Of a stretch of DNA of 48,514 nt, positions 43,768 through 48,514 are shown piece after piece. The translations under genes and the position numbers were made by a program. The DNA is from Pseudomonadota bacterium (GTDB taxonomy: Bacteria > Pseudomonadota > Alphaproteobacteria > Rhizobiales > Devosiaceae): positions 1 through 48,514 of the forward strand of contig JAEWLC010000022.1 in assembly GCA_023393475.1 (NCBI GenBank), written 5' to 3'. Numbering within the stretch: position 1 is the stretch's first letter; each line of letters begins with the position of its first letter. Below the pieces are notes generated by a model. The model ran no database searches. It had not been told where the DNA came from and saw only the letters and a program-made list of their open reading frames with translations.

Positions 43768-44493
43768 ATGCAGCCGCTGGCACTGCTGATCAGGGTATTG
43801 GCGTTGCTGGCCATCGGCTGCGTCGGCGCAAAAGCCGGGCAGCTTCGCTCCGTCGACGAGTACAAGTTCAGAGACTTGGTAGCCGGTTGCTGGAACGCAT
43901 CGGATGCTGCCCAGGCAGCCCTTGAGTGGCAGCGCGTATGCTTTGGTTCATCGGGCAGCCTGGTTATGAGCCCCCGCGACGGCGGCGCGTCTCAAGGGAG
44001 CTACAGGCTGGACGCTGAAAAACTGGTGATCGAGGCACCGTTTCCCGGGCAGAAGTCGCCGGACAAGCTGACGTGTGATGCCGTTGTGCGGCCATATTCC
44101 GGGCTGGCACTGCGCCATTGCACGAACGGTCAGCGCTCCTTCGCCGATGTGGAATTTTCCTATGACAACGAGAAAGCCGGTGTTCTGCTTGGTTGTTGGG
44201 ACCTGGTCGACGACGACATTTTCCCCGAGTCGATCTGCTTCGACACAAGCGGTGGTTTCGAGACATCCGTTCTTCTTCCCGATGCAAGGGAGGGCTTTGG
44301 CTCGCCTGGCACCTACTCGCTCAAGGCTGACCGACTGACGCTCGCCACCGACTACCCCCACGAGGGGTGGCTTTGGGAGGAGCACCCCAGCCTCGCCTGC
44401 ACCCTCGAAGTCACAGACGCACGTCACATGGCGCTCGTCGACTGCGACGGCGCCGTTCAACCCACACAGTTTTCCCGGGAAGATGGCGTATGA
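43768..44493 (+). CDS. Secreted protein with two copies of a four-cysteine domain
   Basis: I do not recognise this 241-aa protein. A signal peptide (cut near residue 24) is followed by two similar halves, about 38-120 and 140-228. Each has the pattern GCW, C-F, a G-x-Y-x-L strand, L-x-C and a final C. Counted from this ATG the cysteines are 41, 58, 103, 118 and 143, 157, 211, 226, so spacing is 16/44/14 and 13/53/14 residues. This is an internal duplication of a disulfide-bonded, beta-rich periplasmic domain. A GTG three nt upstream is an alternative start. The gene begins directly after sdhA and its stop overlaps the next start (ATGA). GC looks lower than in sdhA. Confidence 0.8.
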   Translation: MQPLALLIRVLALLAIGCVGAKAGQLRSVDEYKFRDLVAGCWNASDAAQAALEWQRVCFGSSGSLVMSPRDGGASQGSYRLDAEKLVIEAPFPGQKSPDKLTCDAVVRPYSGLALRHCTNGQRSFADVEFSYDNEKAGVLLGCWDLVDDDIFPESICFDTSGGFETSVLLPDAREGFGSPGTYSLKADRLTLATDYPHEGWLWEEHPSLACTLEVTDARHMALVDCDGAVQPTQFSREDGV

Positions 44494-44918
44494 CGGTCAC
44501 CCCCGGCTATTCCGGCACACCCCTACCGCAGAAGCTTGGCCTGAAAGATGGGCAGCGGGCGCTGTTTCTTGGGTTGCCGGGGGAGCTTGGTGAGTTGGCT
44601 GAGGCGCGGAGTTTCGCCGAGGTGCGCCGGGCCGAGTGGGACGACTGGCGCGGGTCGAAAGGCTGGGATTTCGTCCACGGCTTCACCGCGTCACGCGGGG
44701 TGCTCGAGGACAATGCGCGGCCGTTGATGGATGCGATCGACCGGAACGGGACGATCTGGATCTCGTGGCCGAAGAAGGCGAGCAAGGTGCCGACCGACAT
44801 CACCGAAGATGTGATCCGGGAGGTGGTGCTGCCGATCGGGTTGGTCGATATCAAGGTGGCCGCGGTCAGCGATGTCTGGTCGGGCTTGAAACTGATGATC
44901 CGCAAGGAATTGCGGTGA
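44490..44918 (+). CDS. DUF3052-family protein
   Basis: This 142-aa cytoplasmic protein begins MTVTPGYSGTPLPQKLGLKD, the DUF3052 hallmark, and continues with a compact domain including GTIWISWPKKASKVPTDI and the end LVDIKVAAVSDVWSGLKL. Function is unknown. The ATG overlaps the stop of the preceding secreted-protein gene (ATGA), so they are translated from the same message as sdh genes. Confidence 0.88.
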   Translation: MTVTPGYSGTPLPQKLGLKDGQRALFLGLPGELGELAEARSFAEVRRAEWDDWRGSKGWDFVHGFTASRGVLEDNARPLMDAIDRNGTIWISWPKKASKVPTDITEDVIREVVLPIGLVDIKVAAVSDVWSGLKLMIRKELR

Positions 44919-44932
44919 GAAACGGGGCACAA

Positions 44933-45223
44933 ATGAAGACGTTCGTGGTGGCGCTCGCAGCGCTGGGGCTGATGCTTGGCGGGGCGCAGGCGGCAGCGCC
45001 GAGTACCGAGCAGCGGGCCGATTTCTACAAGACCTGCATGGGCATCGCGCAGGATGACGCGCTTTGCAGCTGCAAGGCCGACGCGGCGCTGACGCTGATT
45101 GATGCCGATTTCATGGCCATGGTCATCTCGGCGATGAAGGGCAAGGCGCCCCCGACGGCGCAGAACGCGGCCTATAACACCTACGTCGCCAAGTCGAACC
45201 AGATCTGCAAGCCGAACTACTGA
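44933..45223 (+). CDS. Small secreted CxC protein (96 aa)
   Basis: The product has a signal peptide cut near residue 20 (AQA) and four cysteines at 35, 45, 47 and 92 with a central C-S-C-K-A-D. The next gene encodes a lipoprotein with the same cysteine layout, suggesting paralogues. No family is recognised. GGGGC lies upstream of the ATG, and the gene starts 15 nt after the DUF3052 stop. Confidence 0.75.
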   Translation: MKTFVVALAALGLMLGGAQAAAPSTEQRADFYKTCMGIAQDDALCSCKADAALTLIDADFMAMVISAMKGKAPPTAQNAAYNTYVAKSNQICKPNY

Positions 45224-45231
45224 GGCGAACC

Positions 45232-45558
45232 ATGCCGAACCACCTGCCCAAAGCCACGGGACTCATCGCCGGAGCCTTCGCAACGCTGCTGCTCGGCGCC
45301 TGCGGCCTGTCGCCCGAAGCGCAGCAGGTGGCCGACGCCTGCGCAAAAATCCCGCGCACCACGGTCGAGAGCTGCCAGTGCTACGCCAAGGAACTGCAAA
45401 CCAAGCTGAAGCCAGAGCTGATGCGGCTCGCCGCCTATGCCCAGACCGATCCGGCCAAGCTCCTCGACCCGGCCGTCATCGGCAATGTGAGCGCCAACGA
45501 CGTGATCGCCGTCACCCAGGCGTCTGCGCAGGCGCTGCAGACCTGCAAGATCGTATAG
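45232..45558 (+). CDS. Small CxC lipoprotein (108 aa)
   Basis: A lipobox LLGAC (Cys24) makes this a probable lipoprotein. The mature part has cysteines 37, 48, 50 and 105 (ESCQCYAKEL), matching the layout of the preceding protein (spacing 10, 1, 54 against 9, 1, 44). It starts 9 nt after that gene and ends 10 nt before sdhB, so it is in the sdh transcript. No function is known; its position suggests a cell-envelope role co-expressed with complex II. Confidence 0.75.
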   Translation: MPNHLPKATGLIAGAFATLLLGACGLSPEAQQVADACAKIPRTTVESCQCYAKELQTKLKPELMRLAAYAQTDPAKLLDPAVIGNVSANDVIAVTQASAQALQTCKIV

Positions 45559-45567
45559 GAGCCTGCA

Positions 45568-46350
45568 ATGGCTGAGCTGACCCTTCCCAAGAACTCGCGC
45601 ATCGTGCCCGGCAAGACCTGGCCGAAGCCCGCCGGGGCGACGCGGCTCAAGGAATATCGCGTCTATCGCTACGATCCGGATTCGGGAAAGAACCCGCAGC
45701 TCGACACCTATTTCGTCGATCTCGACGATTGCGGCCCGATGATCCTGGATGGTCTCCTCTGGATCAAGAACAAGGTCGACCCCACCCTGACGCTGCGCCG
45801 TTCCTGCCGCGAGGGCATCTGCGGCTCGTGCTCGATGAATATCGGCGGCGCCAACACGCTGGCCTGCACCAAGGGCATGGACGAATATCCCGGCCACATC
45901 AGCGTCTATCCGCTGCCGCACATGCCGGTGGTGAAGGACCTCGTCACCGACCTCACCACCTTCTACGACCAGCACCGCTCGATCCAGCCATGGCTGAAGA
46001 CCACGACGCCGACGCCGGACAAGGAGTGGCTGCAGAGCCGCGACGACCGCGCCAAGCTCGACGGTCTCTACGAGTGCATCCTCTGCGCCTGCTGCTCGAC
46101 CTCGTGCCCCTCCTACTGGTGGAATGGCGAGAAGTATCTCGGCCCCGCCGTGCTGCTGCAGGCCTATCGCTGGCTCATCGACAGCCGCGACGAAGCCACC
46201 ACCGAGCGTCTCGACAACCTCGAGGATCCGTTCAAGCTCTACCGCTGCCACACCATCATGAACTGCGCCAAGGTCTGCCCCAAGGGGCTGAACCCGGCCA
46301 AGGCCATCGCCGAGATCAAGCAGATGATGGTCACGCGTGAGTTTGCGTAA
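45568..46350 (+). CDS. sdhB: Succinate dehydrogenase iron-sulfur subunit
   Basis: SdhB carries electrons from FAD to ubiquinone. The 260-aa protein has the [2Fe-2S] ligands Cys80, 85, 88 and 100, the [4Fe-4S] ligands Cys170, 173, 176 with Cys237, and the [3Fe-4S] ligands Cys180, 227 and 233. It is separated from sdhA by 1.8 kb but remains on the same strand with short spacing, so probably in one transcript. Confidence 0.98.
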   Translation: MAELTLPKNSRIVPGKTWPKPAGATRLKEYRVYRYDPDSGKNPQLDTYFVDLDDCGPMILDGLLWIKNKVDPTLTLRRSCREGICGSCSMNIGGANTLACTKGMDEYPGHISVYPLPHMPVVKDLVTDLTTFYDQHRSIQPWLKTTTPTPDKEWLQSRDDRAKLDGLYECILCACCSTSCPSYWWNGEKYLGPAVLLQAYRWLIDSRDEATTERLDNLEDPFKLYRCHTIMNCAKVCPKGLNPAKAIAEIKQMMVTREFA

Positions 46351-46365
46351 GAGGCGGGAGTTCGC

Positions 46366-46590
46366 GTGAGCTACGAAACCATCGCCGAGATCGAGGATCC
46401 GTCCGTCGCCCGTGTTCTGATCACGGCGCTCAAGGCCCACGGCTTCCATCCGCGCGAAGGCGCCGAGAGCGGCCTGCCGGGATTGCCGGGGGTGTACGGC
46501 CCCAAGGGCATCCCGATCGAGCTGCCCGAGGAGGAAGCCGAGGACGGCCGGGTGCTGGCCGAGGCGCTGCTCAAGGACATGCAGGGGTAG
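46366..46590 (+). CDS. DUF2007-type small protein (putative signal transducing)
   Basis: This 74-aa protein begins at a GTG (VSYETIAEIEDPSVARVL), preceded by AGGCGGGAG. The pattern of a short strand, an A-R-V-L-I-x-x-L-K-A-H-G-F helix and GIPIELPEEEAEDGR resembles DUF2007. It starts 15 nt after sdhB and is probably the last gene of the operon. Function is not established. Confidence 0.75.
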   Translation: MSYETIAEIEDPSVARVLITALKAHGFHPREGAESGLPGLPGVYGPKGIPIELPEEEAEDGRVLAEALLKDMQG

Positions 46591-46621
46591 GTCGCGAGAT
46601 CGGTGGGTGCCGCAAGCGCCG

Positions 46622-47511
46622 CTACTCCGGCTGGCCGCCGATCTTCGTCACGGCCGCCGCGCCCGCCTCGATGCCGCGCTTGAGGCACGTCTCGATATCC
46701 GCGCCGCTGAGTTCCGCCGAAACGAACGCCGCGGCGAACGCATCCCCCGCCCCGGTCGTATCGACCACCTCGACCTTCGGTGCCGGCAGCCTGAGCTTCA
46801 CGCCTTCCGCATCGCCCACCGCCGCACCGGCGGCGCCGAGCTTGATCACCACGCGCCCGTAGTTCGGCCCGAGCGCCTTCATCTGGCCTTCGAGATCGCC
46901 ACGGCCGGAGAGCGTTTCCGCTTCGTCCTCGTTGGCGAACAGCGTCGAGAACCCCTTCGTCCATGCGAGGAACTGGTCCGCGCCGACCTCGTTGACGAAG
47001 CCGACTGAGGCGGCATCGACCACCACCGGGATGCCGCGCTGGCGCGCCTCGCCCGCCATCCACTGCACGGCCGTGCGCGGATGTTCGGCGAACAGCGAGT
47101 AGCCCGACACCACCATGCAGCGCGTCTCCTCGAGCAGCCATACCGGCATGTCACTGAGAGAGAGCAGCAGGTTGGCGCCGCGATCGGTGAGAAAGCTCCG
47201 CTCCCCGTCCGGATCGACGATGGTGACGAGGATGCCCGAGGGTTTCGCCGGATCGGCGACCAGCACCGGATCGACATGGAAACCACGCAGATACGCCTCG
47301 AGATGCGGCTTGTCGCGCGCCCCGACGCGGGCGACGAAGCTGACGGGCGTGCCCATCGAGCCCAGCCACACCGCCTGGTTGGCGCCCGAGCCACCCGGCC
47401 GCTGCGTGATCTGCGCGCGCCGGTCCGAACCGCGCACCAGCGGCCCTTCGGGGATCACGATGACGTCGGTCATCACATCGCCGATGACGATGACCCGGCC
47501 GGCCTTGTCAC

Positions 47512-47515
<4 letters not shown>
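46622..47515 (-). CDS. PfkB-family kinase, probable pseudouridine kinase
   Basis: This 297-aa ribokinase-fold kinase has the N-terminal GGSGANQAVWLG substrate motif and the C-terminal DTTGAGDAF with catalytic Asp258. Its ATG overlaps the psuG stop (ATGA). Pairing with psuG makes pseudouridine the likely substrate: the kinase forms pseudouridine 5'-phosphate, which PsuG splits. PfkB members vary in specificity, so this rests on context. Confidence 0.88.
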
Positions 47516-48432
<917 letters not shown>

Positions 48433-48514
48433 GGAACGCCCCTTGCTGAATGGTCCGGTGTTCCCTTGAACCGAAATCGCCGGGAGTTCAACTGGGGGCC
48501 ATTCGGCCCTAACC

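Overview
The window is a chromosomal segment of a high-GC alphaproteobacterium of the order Hyphomicrobiales, most like a Devosia-type genome. The grounds are gene order and family content: an atpH-atpA operon near priA and a XerC-type recombinase, an mdh-sucC-sucD-sucA-odhB run, an sdhCDA(B) operon, a Brucella Omp19-like lipoprotein, and intergenic palindromes of the rhizobial RIME type. There is no phage, plasmid, IS element or CRISPR array. The assignment is inference from recognised families, not from a search.

Layout. 1-5.3 kb (minus strand): the start of the F1Fo ATP synthase operon (atpH and a partial atpA) and priA, with a divergent TetR/cupin pair between them. 5.3-9.8 kb: an SDR dehydrogenase, a small secreted protein, lpdA (E3) and an EamA transporter. 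10-13.6 kb: a XerC-type recombinase, then a plus-strand envelope block with a clear omptin-family outer-membrane protease, a small secreted protein, an L,D-transpeptidase lipoprotein and another small secreted protein, closed by a terminator. 13.6-23.2 kb (minus strand): mdh, an unknown secreted protein, sucC, sucD, sucA, odhB, preceded by zapE. 23.4-28.3 kb: an Omp19/Inh-like lipoprotein, a YbbA/YbbP-like ABC pair, a secreted protein and tRNA-Ala(CGC). 28.3-36.9 kb: a Gfo/Idh/MocA oxidoreductase, a DUF6152/membrane-protein pair, a PagL-like lipid A deacylase, a HI0933-family flavoprotein, a CapK/PaaK-like adenylate-forming enzyme, asd, a RIME-like palindrome, an EamA transporter and a GNAT. 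37-41 kb: a beta-barrel protein gene with a frameshifted signal peptide, a beta-carbonic anhydrase, DUF1737, a DJ-1/PfpI protein, a NudK-like Nudix hydrolase and small genes. 41.1-46.6 kb: the sdh operon, in which four unrelated genes lie between sdhA and sdhB. 46.6-48.4 kb: a pseudouridine catabolism pair (PfkB kinase, psuG).

How it works together. Central carbon and energy metabolism dominates: E1, E2 and E3 of 2-oxoglutarate dehydrogenase, succinyl-CoA synthetase, succinate dehydrogenase, malate dehydrogenase and ATP synthase are all present. A second theme is the cell envelope: omptin, PagL-like deacylase, L,D-transpeptidase, Omp19-like lipoprotein, a beta-barrel protein and several small secreted proteins.

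Most worth a second look: the gene set inside the sdh operon (a secreted protein made of two copies of a four-cysteine domain, a DUF3052 protein, and two small exported proteins sharing a C-x10/11-C-x-C-x44/54-C pattern); the alphaproteobacterial omptin with complete catalytic residues plus a PagL-like enzyme; the hairpin-rich spacers on both sides of sucA; a 124-bp inverted-repeat-bounded structured element upstream of atpH; and the single-base frameshift in the beta-barrel gene.
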